Source of the DNA: JAVVPL01 sp036655775
GTDB taxonomy: Bacteria > Bacteroidota > Bacteroidia > Bacteroidales > P3
Assembly (NCBI GenBank): GCA_036655775.1
Contig: JAVVPL010000013.1
Coordinates: 1 to 27,682, forward strand
Direction of reading: 5' to 3'
DNA length: 27,682 bases
Made by a program: the position numbers and the translations under genes. Positions 1 to 10,400 of the stretch are shown piece after piece; the stretch's first letter is position 1, and every line of letters begins with the position of its first letter. Under the pieces are notes generated by a model. It did no database searches. It saw nothing but the letters and a program-made list of their open reading frames with translations, and had not been told where the DNA came from.

Positions 1-879
1 CCTGTTGAGTTGGCTCATATTGTTTTGCAAGAATTAGACGGAATTCGTCGTGAAGGCAAAAAAATGAAATATTTACGTCCTGATGCCAAATCACAAGTAA
101 CTATTGAATATGACAATAACGGTAAACCCGTGCGTATCGACACCATTGTGATTTCTACACAACACGACGATTTTGATGTAGAGAAAAAAATGTTGGATAC
201 TATTACCCAAGATGTAAAAGAAATTTTACTTCCTCGTGTAATCAAAACCCTGCCCAAACGTGTACAAGAATTATTTAAAGGAAAATACAAATTGTTTGTC
301 AATCCTACGGGTAAATTTGTGATTGGTGGACCTCACGGAGATACAGGGGTAACAGGTCGTAAAATTATTGTAGATACATACGGAGGAAAAGGAGCACACG
401 GCGGAGGCGCATTTTCGGGAAAAGATTCTTCCAAGGTAGATAGATCGGCTGCTTATGCAGCACGTCATATTGCCAAAAACCTAGTGGCTGCAGGGGTAGC
501 TGAAGAAATATTGGTACAAGTGGCTTATGCTATTGGTGTTGCTCAACCCGTAGGCATCTATGTGAACACCTATAATACGGCAAAAGTAAAACTCAGCGAC
601 GGTGAAATTGCCGAAATCATTCGCAAAACAGTAGATTTACGTCCGTATGCTATTGTTCAACGCTTCGGTTTGAAAAATCCTATCTTTAAAGCGACCGCTT
701 CGTATGGTCACTTTGGGAGAACGCCATTTAAAGAAGAAGTAGAAGTGTATTACAAAGATGCTTCCACTAAAACCAAAAAAACGGGCAAAACAGAAAAATA
801 TTTTAAAGAAGTAGAATTTTTTGCTTGGGAAAAATTGGACTTAGTGCCCACATTTAAAAAAGCATTTCAACTCAAATAG
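1..879 (+). CDS. metK: S-adenosylmethionine synthetase, C-terminal part (5' end outside window)
   Basis: Methionine adenosyltransferase makes S-adenosylmethionine from methionine and ATP in the cytoplasm. The frame is open from base 1, so the first ATG-like codon in the window is not the start; 292 C-terminal residues are visible of a protein that is usually about 390-430 aa. The central signature is clear: a GGPHGDTGVTGRKIIVDTYGG stretch (the segment that binds the triphosphate and metal), then HGGGAFSGKD and KVDRSAAYAARHIAKN, followed by the AYAIGVAQPVGI strand. The C-terminus ends in a lysine-rich linker and FFAWEKLDL, consistent with the slightly longer Bacteroidota form. The stop at 877-879 is followed 14 bp later by a strong hairpin terminator, so metK is the last gene of its transcript. 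Identification is secure; only the N-terminal third cannot be checked. Confidence 0.97.
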   Translation, partial: PVELAHIVLQELDGIRREGKKMKYLRPDAKSQVTIEYDNNGKPVRIDTIVISTQHDDFDVEKKMLDTITQDVKEILLPRVIKTLPKRVQELFKGKYKLFVNPTGKFVIGGPHGDTGVTGRKIIVDTYGGKGAHGGGAFSGKDSSKVDRSAAYAARHIAKNLVAAGVAEEILVQVAYAIGVAQPVGIYVNTYNTAKVKLSDGEIAEIIRKTVDLRPYAIVQRFGLKNPIFKATASYGHFGRTPFKEEVEVYYKDASTKTKKTGKTEKYFKEVEFFAWEKLDLVPTFKKAFQLK

Positions 880-893
880 AACAAAAACATAAA

Positions 894-940
894 GCATAAA
901 AAAGAGGGTGTCTAAATCTTAGGCACCCTCTTTTTTATGC
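894..940 (+). terminator. Rho-independent terminator of metK (probably bidirectional)
   Basis: A perfect 17-bp inverted repeat (gcataaaaaagagggtg at 894-910 and its complement at 924-940) encloses a 13-base loop. The A-run on the left and T-run on the right let it act in both directions. It lies just after the metK stop codon. Confidence 0.9.
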
Positions 941-1035
941 TTGCTTACTTAGCTTCTGCTGCAATCCTATTATTCCGAGCTTAAATCGCCTATTTTTAGC
1001 CTTAATACCCCTTTATAGTCAAAAGATATCTATAC

Positions 1036-1073
1036 ATAAAAAAAGCCTGCTCTTACGAGCAAGCTTTTTTTAT
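1036..1073 (-). terminator. Rho-independent terminator of the 1102-aa secreted protein gene
   Basis: The stem aaaaaaagcctgctc (1038-1052) pairs with gagcaagcttttttt (1057-1071) across a TTAC loop, with one G-U pair. It sits 20 bp beyond the stop codon of the minus-strand gene ending at 1093. With the metK hairpin it makes a convergent pair of terminators in the 213-bp gap 880-1092. The rest of that gap shows nothing recognisable. Confidence 0.88.
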
Positions 1074-1092
1074 AATAAATAGAAAAGAAAAC

Positions 1093-4000
1093 TTATTTTA
1101 CTATAAGTTTACGAGAAATTGAACCTTGAGAATTGGTCAAACGAACCATATAGATTCCCGTAGCTGGCATTTGAGCCGTATACGAAGCACCCGTAGTAGC
1201 TTTTATAAGCGTTCTTCCCAATAAATCAAGTATTTCTACATTTGTATTCGTAGTAAGACCTTGTATTTGGATTGCTCCTTTATTTGCATAAATCGATACG
1301 GAAGCAAAAGCAGCATCTTCAATAGAAACATATTCTTTGAATATAGCAGTCACAGTCATTGTATCGGTAATTACAAATTTATAAACAAGTGATTTAGAGA
1401 AGGTAGTATCCTCATGTTCCCATTCCACAAATACACCTTTTCCTGTAATAGGCATAGCGGTAATCGTTACGGTATCACCTTCTAAGAAAGTACCAGCACC
1501 ATTTACAGTACCATAAGCAGCATTATTCGAGAGAAGAGTCAATAAACAAGATTCCCGTTTGTTAAGTTCTTCAAAAACATAAAGTTTAGGTTCTCCCTCA
1601 GCGATAATTAAATCCACTTCCCTATGATACAAAGGATGTTTAATCATAACAAGATAAGGAGTCCCTGTGTTGTAATATCCTTGGAAGGGCACATTAAAGC
1701 CACCATTGGCATCAGTAGTGTCTATAGCAAGTCGTTCAAATACGTTGCTGTCAATAATTCCAAATATTTCGACAATTGCCCCTGGAATAACTACAGCAGT
1801 ACCACCTTCGCCTTCCACAAGTTCACCATCCATCTCTTCGGTGATAGTTCCTTCAGCTGTGATTTCACTAAGTTCAGGAACTAACTCAAAAGCAGGAGCT
1901 ACAAAAATATTCGACATACTATTTGTAATATCTCTAAATTTAATTACCATCGTGGTATCTATAGTTTTATATCCACCACAAGTGATTACAAAATGGAAAT
2001 TGTCGTTTCCTTTGAAACCTTCAAATTTGAAAGCACTAGATTCAGTATAAAGATATTCTTTTACCGTATCTTTGTTGCTTGAAATTTGAATTTGTACGCT
2101 ACCCATAAACTCGGTACGATTTTGTTGAGAAACAACTCCCATAATTGTAAATGATTTACGATATAAAGGAAGAGGCATCATATTTCCAAATTGCTCAATA
2201 CCATAATTTATAGAATCTTTAATTTCCCCCCATTTTTCATTAGTAACTGTCAAATCGTTGGTTTCAGTAGGAGGTCCAGGGAACCAGCCTACTGAAGGAG
2301 CGGCCGTTACAATATTTGCTGTTGGAAAAATCCACTCAGACTCACCTATGCTTAGGCTATCAAATGCAAAATCACCTTGACTAGTTACAGGCTGTACGGA
2401 TTCAAAAATACGACCCGTGGCTTTATTTTCAATTTTCACAATTTTGCCTGCAACATCATAGATACCCATTGTTTTATCGTCAAATTTACCATACCAGTAA
2501 ACCGTAGTACCTAAATCAACTTTTAAAGTAATTGTTTTTTCTTCAAAAGTAGAAGCTACGGTGAGATCGATAGTATCAGTCACATAACCTAAAGCCGCAA
2601 TTTCTATTTTGTAGTCGCCTTTTGGTAAAGCCATAATAGCAGGATATCCCATCTCGTCGGTATGTGCAATGGTTTTAATTGCATTGTCTATCACTCTAGC
2701 ACTGGCGTCGCCTATGCCCATTTCAGCTGATTCTTGTATATTTAATCTCACAAGATTTGAATTGGCATCAGCCACTAAAGAAACCACATAACTACTATCT
2801 TTCGTAATATTCAAAACACCTTTAAATGATTCCCCTTTAGAATTAATTGCAAGGGTATACTCACCTCCAACCACATCGTCTATACTTGCATAATCACCTG
2901 CCAAAATTTCGTCAAAATGAAATGCAGGTATTCCCCCTGTTAAGGTATCTTTAGAAGTTAAACAAAGAATATTATCGGCAAATTCGGTACCATTGGTAGG
3001 ATTGACAAATTTGACCGTAAATTGTAAATTGTACGTAAGTGGCGATAAATTTACTTCAGGTCTGTCGTGTCCATATTGCCATTGTTGAGGTATATAGGGA
3101 TCTCCTCCTGTATAAAAGATAGAAAGGTCATAGCGATATTTTTGACCCAATTCAACGGGTAAATCCGAAACGGTGGTTTCATTATCGTTGAAAGTTACTT
3201 TTGTAGGATCTGTAATACTCGCAATTTTAGTACCCATATCCCAATCATATTTGTCCTCAAAAGAATTATATTCCATAGCATATCTATCAATTGTAATTGA
3301 GTCGATACCAAGTCCTATTTTTGTCAATATAGGATCTAATTCCCAACTTAGCAAAACATCTGCCACCCCTTTTGTAGGTTGTACTGCAGTAAAAGTAAGT
3401 AAAGCAGGTTCATTCAAGATCATCATTGCATTATTTGTGCAAAAATTGTCAGTTTTCCATTCACTTACATTCCCTAATTCTGCATAGAAAGTATTTGATT
3501 GATTTTGTGTTACATATTTACCCGTAGGATCGGTCAACTCCACACCGTAAATTTTGGTAGGACTTCCTAGAAATTTTAAAGAAAAATAACCCGAATCATT
3601 GGCCTTTGCCGTAACAAGCACATCGGCATATTCATTTACATCCGAAAAGATAGTAATGCTAGCATTAGGGATAGGAATGCCTTCGTATGTTTCCATATTT
3701 AAACGTTCTATATGTCCACTAATAAACATAGTATCTACGAATCCTTTCATGACAGGTCGGTAGATATATTCTGCTGCTTTATCCAAATTTTTTGTCATTT
3801 CGGCATGGGTAAGGGTAAACGTATCTGTTTTATATGCAGGATTAGTCATTTTGGTAGCAAGATCCACAGCACCTTCACCATAATAGAATATGATAGGATC
3901 ATTGTTAGTTCCTTGAACAAAAGTTCCATATTCTGTTTTTGGGAAAGAGGTCCAAGTAGTTCTATTATCCAATGAATACATCATCGACTCAATATCGTTG

Positions 4001-4401
4001 AGTTGTTGATCGGATTCATCTACAGGGAAAACACCGATAATCACTGATTTTAAATCGACTGCAGCCGCAATGTCTAAAACAGAATCGGTCGTAAGTACAA
4101 AAGGATTTACAACTGCTGAAGCACCTTGTGTATAGGCCTTTACAGTGTATGATCCCATGGGAAGAGTGATTTGGTAAGCTCCATTCATGTAAGGATTAGT
4201 GTAGAGTTCATACTGTTTGGTCGCGTCAAGATTTGAAATAAATTCAAGTTTTGCAAGTAAGACCGCAGATTCGTTTACAGGCTTGCCCGCATAGGTGACA
4301 GTACCTGTAAGAGTCTTTGTTGGCATAGGAGGATTTTGCGCACTAAGCGTACCTAGACCGCAAATCATCATTCCTAAAATTACAGTGAGAAATTTTTTCA
4401 T
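1093..4401 (-). CDS. T9SS-secreted multidomain protein with carboxypeptidase-regulatory-like modules and one InlB-type repeat
   Basis: A predicted 1102-aa surface or secreted protein. Starting at 4401 gives a textbook signal peptide (MKKF..., hydrophobic core, cleavage after LSAQ about residue 22); the frame extends 27 codons further upstream, but that part overlaps the promoter and is not signal-like. Residues about 30-115 (LTGTVTYAGKPVNESAVLLA...) and several later segments (225-300, 550-630, 750-835, 850-940) have the look of carboxypeptidase-regulatory-like or Ig-like beta-sandwich modules, with G.V...G.PI..A....D..G.F patterns. Residues about 340-450 resemble a fibronectin III-like fold. 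Residues 951-1024 are one divergent InlB B-repeat (YGTVNGAGTFLEGDTVTITA ... FVEWE ... TAIF). The last ~77 residues are a type-A T9SS sorting domain (VEILDLLGRTL, ATGIYMVRL, KLIVK end) without the usual YPNP; IYANKG stands in its place. It has its own promoter and terminator. No enzymatic domain is recognised, so the function is unknown. Confidence 0.85.
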   Translation of the reverse strand: MKKFLTVILGMMICGLGTLSAQNPPMPTKTLTGTVTYAGKPVNESAVLLAKLEFISNLDATKQYELYTNPYMNGAYQITLPMGSYTVKAYTQGASAVVNPFVLTTDSVLDIAAAVDLKSVIIGVFPVDESDQQLNDIESMMYSLDNRTTWTSFPKTEYGTFVQGTNNDPIIFYYGEGAVDLATKMTNPAYKTDTFTLTHAEMTKNLDKAAEYIYRPVMKGFVDTMFISGHIERLNMETYEGIPIPNASITIFSDVNEYADVLVTAKANDSGYFSLKFLGSPTKIYGVELTDPTGKYVTQNQSNTFYAELGNVSEWKTDNFCTNNAMMILNEPALLTFTAVQPTKGVADVLLSWELDPILTKIGLGIDSITIDRYAMEYNSFEDKYDWDMGTKIASITDPTKVTFNDNETTVSDLPVELGQKYRYDLSIFYTGGDPYIPQQWQYGHDRPEVNLSPLTYNLQFTVKFVNPTNGTEFADNILCLTSKDTLTGGIPAFHFDEILAGDYASIDDVVGGEYTLAINSKGESFKGVLNITKDSSYVVSLVADANSNLVRLNIQESAEMGIGDASARVIDNAIKTIAHTDEMGYPAIMALPKGDYKIEIAALGYVTDTIDLTVASTFEEKTITLKVDLGTTVYWYGKFDDKTMGIYDVAGKIVKIENKATGRIFESVQPVTSQGDFAFDSLSIGESEWIFPTANIVTAAPSVGWFPGPPTETNDLTVTNEKWGEIKDSINYGIEQFGNMMPLPLYRKSFTIMGVVSQQNRTEFMGSVQIQISSNKDTVKEYLYTESSAFKFEGFKGNDNFHFVITCGGYKTIDTTMVIKFRDITNSMSNIFVAPAFELVPELSEITAEGTITEEMDGELVEGEGGTAVVIPGAIVEIFGIIDSNVFERLAIDTTDANGGFNVPFQGYYNTGTPYLVMIKHPLYHREVDLIIAEGEPKLYVFEELNKRESCLLTLLSNNAAYGTVNGAGTFLEGDTVTITAMPITGKGVFVEWEHEDTTFSKSLVYKFVITDTMTVTAIFKEYVSIEDAAFASVSIYANKGAIQIQGLTTNTNVEILDLLGRTLIKATTGASYTAQMPATGIYMVRLTNSQGSISRKLIVK

Positions 4402-4438
4402 AGTTTTTAGTTTTTGGTTTATACTAATTTTTATCTTA

Positions 4439-4468
4439 CAAAGATACAAAAATTTATCAAAACACAAA
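4439..4468 (-). promoter_or_regulatory. Bacteroidota-type promoter for the 1102-aa protein gene
   Basis: On the minus strand a perfect TAnnTTTG -7 box (TATCTTTG, 4446 down to 4439) lies 18 bases from a TTTG -33 box (4468-4465). The predicted transcript start is about 30 bases before the ATG at 4401. No Shine-Dalgarno sequence is visible, which is usual in this phylum. Confidence 0.7.
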
Positions 4469-4499
4469 AAAACACTTAACAAAAGTTTTTTTTTCTTTA

Positions 4500-4534
4500 C
4501 GAAAAAAGAAACCCTCTAAAACACAGAGGGTTTC
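4500..4534 (-). terminator. Rho-independent terminator of the 902-aa protein gene
   Basis: The stem gaaaccctc (4508-4516) pairs perfectly with gagggtttc (4526-4534) over a 9-base loop. On the minus strand it is followed by a T-rich run (4507-4500). It separates the gene ending at 4546 from the promoter at 4439-4468. Confidence 0.88.
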
Positions 4535-4545
4535 AGCCTTCTATT

Positions 4546-7254
4546 TTATTGATTTATAATTTTACAAACTTTATTTTCCTGCTTATTTTGAAGATAGAGA
4601 AAATAAATCCCTTTGGGATACTTGCTCAAGTCTAGGATATGCCCTCCTGAATTTAGAGAAATACGCAACAATTCTCGTCCTTGATAATCTAAAATATAGG
4701 CCTGATATGCTTTTTGAATTTGGAGGGTAAACAGCCCATTTGTCGAAGGGTTGGGGTATATTTTTACAAAGGTGTTCTCAATTCCTTTTTCTATTGCGAG
4801 GGTGTCTTTTAAGGTGGTGAATTTTCGACTTTGAAGTAAAGGATTCTCGGTAGCATGACTTACCACTAAAGCTAAAGAAGCGGTATAGTTTGTATTGGCT
4901 TTTAATTTTTCAAATTTATATTGGGTAGCTTTGCTATTTTGGGATACAATTGTACTGTCTAAATATACGGTATACGAATAAGCCGAATCTAGTTCCACTG
5001 CATCCCAAGAGAAAATAGCCGTATGCGCTGTAATTTGCGTAATAGCTAAATTGGCAGGAATGGGAATTTCCGATTTTAATGTAGTAAAAGTATGGCTTGA
5101 CTCACTCGTATTTGTTTGGCCTGCCACCCAAGCCTCTAATTGAATTGTATATTGGGTATTGGCTACTAAGCCTGTTAAATTATACGTATTTGTAGTTAAA
5201 CTATCTTTGACAAGTACATTATTGAGAGATAATTTATAATAAAATGTAGAGGGATATGAAATAGAATCCCAACTTATTTTAGCGGTGTTTTGTGTAATTT
5301 CACTGCTTTTTAAATTTTGTATTGGAGCTATTTTGGCTCGAGCACACAAACGGACATCGTCAAAATGAATGGCCGCAGTATTCGTTTTTGCTTTGAAGAG
5401 AAAGCCTATATAATATACCTGATTGGAATCCACGGTAAAATCTTTGCTAAATTGGGTCCATTCTTTAAGCCCGTGCAATTGGGTATTCACATAAATAACT
5501 GCATTTTGTTTATTGAAGGCTACGGCTGTGGGCGTTTTTGCTATGGAATAACGAATGGTAGAACCATCGGGCCCCACAGTGGTATCGCCTACCCATTTAA
5601 TCCAAGACGAGAGCGTATAAATGCTATCTGCTGACAATTGAAAACAGGTAGATTTTAAATACGCATTGGTCGAACCCGTGCTGGGAGCAAAAGCTTCCAT
5701 AACCATAGGTGTACTATCTCTTTGTTCTGCACTTCTAATTCCAGCCGTGTTGATCCGTCGCCAGGTACCTACTGCAGCCGCAGAAATACCTATCCAATCT
5801 TGATAATATTCCTGATCTTCAAAACTCATTGCAAAAGGCGTGGACGAAGGACTTGCATTGAGTATCGTATTCCCAATCACTGCCGATCCAAAAACCGAGC
5901 TATTTTTAATATTCCCTTTGTCATCTTTATATTGTGCAGTTGCCCAAAATTTGTACAAACCTTTGGCACTCATATCAATATTGTCAAAATTGACAAATAC
6001 GCTTTTAGAAATTTCCATTTTGGCATCTAAACGAAGAAAGGTTTTCTTTTGTAAGCATACGGTATCTTTTCCATTCAAAGTATAGAAAAGTTTTATTTGC
6101 ATAGAATCGGCATAGCGTTCGGTGCCTTCATTATAAAAGCCTAAACGAACTTGCTCAACGCCCCTATCACAACTCGATTGAGGATATACAGCGGCATTGA
6201 TGGCTATCCGATAAGGAGTAGGATTTGACACTTTAAAGGCATCTATGGAAAGTCGTGTGCGAGCTTTTGCATTTTTGACAGGCGTAAGTATACGCATTCC
6301 TAAATGGTAAATACCTTGCTCTGGAGCCGTGAATGAGGTAAGTACTGGAAAATCTTGAGAAAAAGGAAATTTAGTGATTTCCTCATCCGAATATACGAGC
6401 AGTGTATCGATAATCTTTACCACGCCTTTGGGATCTAAACCTTTGACCAAAGCAAGTTCAATATGATGAGTATCGCCATAAGTAAGGGCTTTGAAACCCA
6501 CGGAATATTTATCTATAGAATTCAGTAGAAAACAATCCGAAAAAAGCCATTGATCCATATTGGGATGAGTCGCATCCGTAGCACCAGGGCGCCAACCAAT
6601 TGCTTTTTCAGATCTAGGCTCATTCAAAAAAATATAATTTACACTATCTAAAACATTCCATCCGCCTTCAGCAGGGGTGCAAATAGATGGATATTCGGTC
6701 CATAAGCCTTTGGGGGTTAAACCTGGAATGTAAATATAAAAAGGATCGTACTGCCCTTTGATGGATAAATTTTTACCAGGATTAGCAATTTTAAGTGTTT
6801 GGCTATTATTAGCTACAATCGTGTCAGAACTGCATTCCAACCACACTCTGAGTTGATGAAATTCGCCAAATTCACCCATATCAAGTATGGGATTTGTTTG
6901 TTGTTCGCAAAGCGCAAAACTAATACTTTGCCCCTTCAATAAACCGTTTGCAAGTGGTGTAATATCGGCTTTTAAAGTATCTTTTGCAGGTAGAATTTGT
7001 CCATTATTAATATTCTCTCCCAAAATAGTATCTATGGCATAATAGATTTTTAAATTGGCAAAATCGGCAGCCGTAAAATTTTGATTTCCTTTATTTGTCA
7101 AGGTAATATCAAAGGGTACGGCATGCATTTGACAGCTATATACCAAAGAAAGTTTAGAAATTGATAAATCTTGCGTAAGTGAGCCTTGGGCCACCGAAGA
7201 AAACGGAATTAGCAAGCCTAAAACACTTGCTAAAAAGGTAATAAAATTTTTCAT
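4546..7254 (-). CDS. T9SS-secreted protein with jelly-roll-like module and two fibronectin type III domains
   Basis: A predicted 902-aa secreted or cell-surface protein. The ATG at 7254 gives a signal peptide (MKNFITFLASVLGLLIPFSS, cleavage after VAQ at about 23); an ATG 27 bp upstream would only add a hydrophilic leader. Residues 25-470 contain repeated beta-rich segments typical of Bacteroidota 'choice-of-anchor' adhesins. Residues about 472-640 (AMSFEDQEYYQDWIG... ending IHFDDVRLCA) look like a jelly-roll module of the cleaved-adhesin/MAM-like type. Two fibronectin III domains follow at about 645-728 and 731-816, each with the ISW/FSWD and NTQYT/NTNYT signatures and ending in FTTLK. The last ~79 residues are a canonical type-A T9SS sorting domain: KIYPNPSTNG, ILDYQGREL, YPKGIYFLYL. 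The gene has its own terminator. Adhesion or polymer binding is a reasonable inference; no catalytic residues are recognised. Confidence 0.87.
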   Translation of the reverse strand: MKNFITFLASVLGLLIPFSSVAQGSLTQDLSISKLSLVYSCQMHAVPFDITLTNKGNQNFTAADFANLKIYYAIDTILGENINNGQILPAKDTLKADITPLANGLLKGQSISFALCEQQTNPILDMGEFGEFHQLRVWLECSSDTIVANNSQTLKIANPGKNLSIKGQYDPFYIYIPGLTPKGLWTEYPSICTPAEGGWNVLDSVNYIFLNEPRSEKAIGWRPGATDATHPNMDQWLFSDCFLLNSIDKYSVGFKALTYGDTHHIELALVKGLDPKGVVKIIDTLLVYSDEEITKFPFSQDFPVLTSFTAPEQGIYHLGMRILTPVKNAKARTRLSIDAFKVSNPTPYRIAINAAVYPQSSCDRGVEQVRLGFYNEGTERYADSMQIKLFYTLNGKDTVCLQKKTFLRLDAKMEISKSVFVNFDNIDMSAKGLYKFWATAQYKDDKGNIKNSSVFGSAVIGNTILNASPSSTPFAMSFEDQEYYQDWIGISAAAVGTWRRINTAGIRSAEQRDSTPMVMEAFAPSTGSTNAYLKSTCFQLSADSIYTLSSWIKWVGDTTVGPDGSTIRYSIAKTPTAVAFNKQNAVIYVNTQLHGLKEWTQFSKDFTVDSNQVYYIGFLFKAKTNTAAIHFDDVRLCARAKIAPIQNLKSSEITQNTAKISWDSISYPSTFYYKLSLNNVLVKDSLTTNTYNLTGLVANTQYTIQLEAWVAGQTNTSESSHTFTTLKSEIPIPANLAITQITAHTAIFSWDAVELDSAYSYTVYLDSTIVSQNSKATQYKFEKLKANTNYTASLALVVSHATENPLLQSRKFTTLKDTLAIEKGIENTFVKIYPNPSTNGLFTLQIQKAYQAYILDYQGRELLRISLNSGGHILDLSKYPKGIYFLYLQNKQENKVCKIINQ

Positions 7255-7295
7255 GATTTTGGTTTTATTGTTTGTGTACATTTGGTTTTAAAATA

Positions 7296-7303
7296 CAAAT
7301 ATA
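7296..7303 (-). promoter_or_regulatory. Probable -7 box for the 902-aa protein gene
   Basis: TATATTTG on the minus strand fits TAnnTTTG and lies 42 bases before the ATG at 7254. No clean TTTG -33 box is seen at the expected distance, so this call is weaker than the one at 4439-4468. Confidence 0.45.
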
Positions 7304-7388
7304 CAAAAAATAGCGAAAAGATGATAGTTAAACGCAATTTTGTGAATTTTAATTGCTTGTTTGAATTTTTGGATAAAGATGTCTAAAT

Positions 7389-7422
7389 AAAAAAGGACGT
7401 CTAATCATAGACGTCCTTTTTT
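7389..7422 (-). terminator. Rho-independent terminator of secDF
   Basis: A perfect 14-bp stem (aaaaaaggacgtct, 7389-7402, with its complement at 7409-7422) around a 6-base loop, 20 bp past the secDF stop codon. The A and T runs allow termination in either direction. Confidence 0.92.
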
Positions 7423-7442
7423 ATAAAATTTAATTGAAATTA

Positions 7443-10400
7443 TTATTTTAATTTTGCTTCTTGTTTACGTCTTTTTCTTTCCATTAAATCGTAAGCAATA
7501 GGAGAGGCAATAAATACGGAAGAATAGGTACCAATTAAAATACCAAACAATAAAGCAAAGGTAAATCCACGAATTACTTCACCTCCAAAGATAAAGATCA
7601 TCAGAACAACCACAAAAGTGGTACCTGCGGTATTGACCGTTCTAGCTAAAGTACTATTCATCGCACTATTCATCGTGTCGCCAAGGGCATGTTTAGGATA
7701 TAAACCTACATATTCACGAATACGGTCAAAGATAATTACGGTATCATTAATTGAATAGCCAATAATTGTTAAAATAGCCGCAATAAAAGCTTGATCAATA
7801 TCTAAACTAAAAGGAAGTATACCATAGAATAAAGAGAACATCCCCACTGTAATTAAGGCATCGTGAGCCAAAGAAATTAACCCTCCCAAGCCATATTGCC
7901 ATTTTTTGAATCGAACGGCAATGTAAGCAAAGATAAAGAGTAATGCCACTGCTAAAGCTAAAAATGCTGAACGCGTGATATCGGTTGCGACTGTAGGCCC
8001 TACCATCTCAGAACTCATACGTCCACAAACTTTATTTTCATCTGTAGAACGGAAATCATCAACACTCATAGGTTTGGCAAAAAAAGTTTTAGTGCCTTCA
8101 TACAATTTTACTTCTACCAATGAGTCCATCGTAGGTCCCGTTTCGGTAATTCTGTATTTAGTGGTAATTTTTACTTGATCTACGGGTCCAAATGTTTTCA
8201 CCTCGGGAGCATCTCCAAAAACAGTAGTTAAACTTTCGCGTAAATCGTTTGTGGAAACGGGTTGATCAAAACGTACCACATAGGTACGACCTCCACTAAA
8301 ATCAATACCTAAACTTAAACCACGAACGGCTAAGGAGATAATACTCACAACCACCAAAACAATTGAAATTGTATAGGTAATTTTACGTATACCTATAAAA
8401 TCAAAATGTGTATTTGACAAGAAATTACGTGTGCGTTTGTTGTCAAAATTCATTTTTTTGTTATGGTCAAACATCCAAATAAATACCAAACGTGTAATAA
8501 AAATAGCGGTGAATAAAGAGGTTAGAATACCTATACATAAAGTGGTTGCAAAACCTTGAATAGGACCTGTTCCAAAATAAAGAAGAACAATCCCTGTCAA
8601 TAAGGTAGTAACGTTCCCGTCTATAATTGCTGAATACGCATTTTTATATCCATCGCTCACGGCTAAACGCGTGCCTTTACCTGCTCGAATTTCTTCTTTG
8701 ATACGTTCGTAAATAATTACGTTGGCATCTACCGCCATCCCCAAGGTAAGCACAATACCCGCAATCCCTGATAAGGTCAGAACGGCCCCTAAGGAGGTAA
8801 GCACCCCAAATATAAAGAATACGTTGACAATTAAAGCAATGTTAGCAACTAAACCAGCTCGGTTATAGAACAAATACATGTAGATCAACACCATTAGAAA
8901 GGCAAGAATAAAAGACAATAAACTATTATTGATCGCTTCTTGACCTAAAGAGGGTCCAACTACCGCTTCCTGTACAATACGCGCAGGCGCAGGAAGTTTC
9001 CCAGCCTTTAAAACATTGGCTAAGTCTTTACCTTCTTCAACGGTAAATCCACCTGTGATAGAAGAACGTCCACCTGAAATTTCGGTATTGACCGTGGGCC
9101 AAGAATAAGCGGTATTATCCATTACAATGGCAACAGAACGTCCCACATTCGCACCTGTCATATTTTTCCAAACTCTAGCACCTTCGGTATTCATCGACAT
9201 GCTAATTTCAACCCCACCACCTTGAGAAAAGTCTTGACGAGCATCGGTAATGGCTTCTCCTCCTAGGGGAGCACGACCATCACGTGTGCTTATTTTCAAA
9301 GCGATCAATTGATAAATATCACTATTAGGAAGGGGTTTTACCGACCATACAAATTTGGCATTCCGTGGAAATTTCGATTTGGCAGCAGCCATATACGCAT
9401 CTACGGTTGAAATATCTTTTTGTTGAGCATAACCTACAACGGGTCCTATACGATTAGCATCTTGTTCTCCCATGGAAGGATACAAAACCGCAAACAATGG
9501 ATTTTTAACTTTCCATTCAGCTTCAGAAGCTTTATCGGAAGAATTTGAATCTTTCGTATTATTTAATTTACTCAATAATGCAGCATCCGCATTTTTGGCT
9601 ACACTATCGGCACCCTGCATAAGCGTGTCTACATTAGTTGCCTCGGCTGCAGTGGCTGCAAGTGTAGAAATAGAATCTCCTTCACCCATTGCTTTGACCG
9701 CAGAAACCAAAAATTCATTAGCGGCTTGTAAAGAAGGTGCAATTTCTTTAAATTCATAAGTTTCCCAAAATTCCAAATTGGCTGTACCTTGAAGTAATTT
9801 GCGTACACGTTCTGGATCTTTTACCCCTGGTAATTCAACTAAAATACGTTCAGTTTGCCCCAATTTTTGAATATTAGGTTGTGCAACTCCAAATTTGTCG
9901 ATACGTGTACGAAGAATTTGATAGGTTCTATCAAAGGCACTGGTTGCTTCCTCTTGAATAGCAGCAATCACTTCTTTGTTGGTAGAATTCGCATTGATGG
10001 ATTTCATTTCATAACTGAAAATAGAAGCCATCTGTGCTTTTGGATCTACCTCCTCCCAAGCTTGGGCAAACATGCTTACAAAGTTGCTGTTTGGAGTGAC
10101 TTTATTTTTAGCGATTGCCAAATCCATAACTCTATTGAACAAGGTATCGGAACTATATCCAGAGAGTGCACGCACAACATCAGAAGTGGAAACTTCCATA
10201 GTTACGTTCATCCCTCCACGTAAGTCCAAACCCAAATTGATTTCACGTGCCTTACATTCTTTGTAAGTGTATTTACGAATCAAAATGTTGTACACAACTT
10301 CATTACCTACTGAGTCTAAGAAGTATTGTTGTTTTCTTTTTACGAGCGAATCGTAAACATACTGCTCACGAAGAGCATTCCCCATAGCCAATGTCTTGGC

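Noticed and set aside
941..1035. Possible small gene or RNA between the two terminators
   Set aside because: There is no open frame with a start context, no promoter motif and no stable fold beyond the two hairpins.
4402..4482. N-terminal extension of 27 codons on the 1102-aa protein
   Set aside because: The extension overlaps the promoter elements, and the MKKF start at 4401 gives a standard signal peptide.
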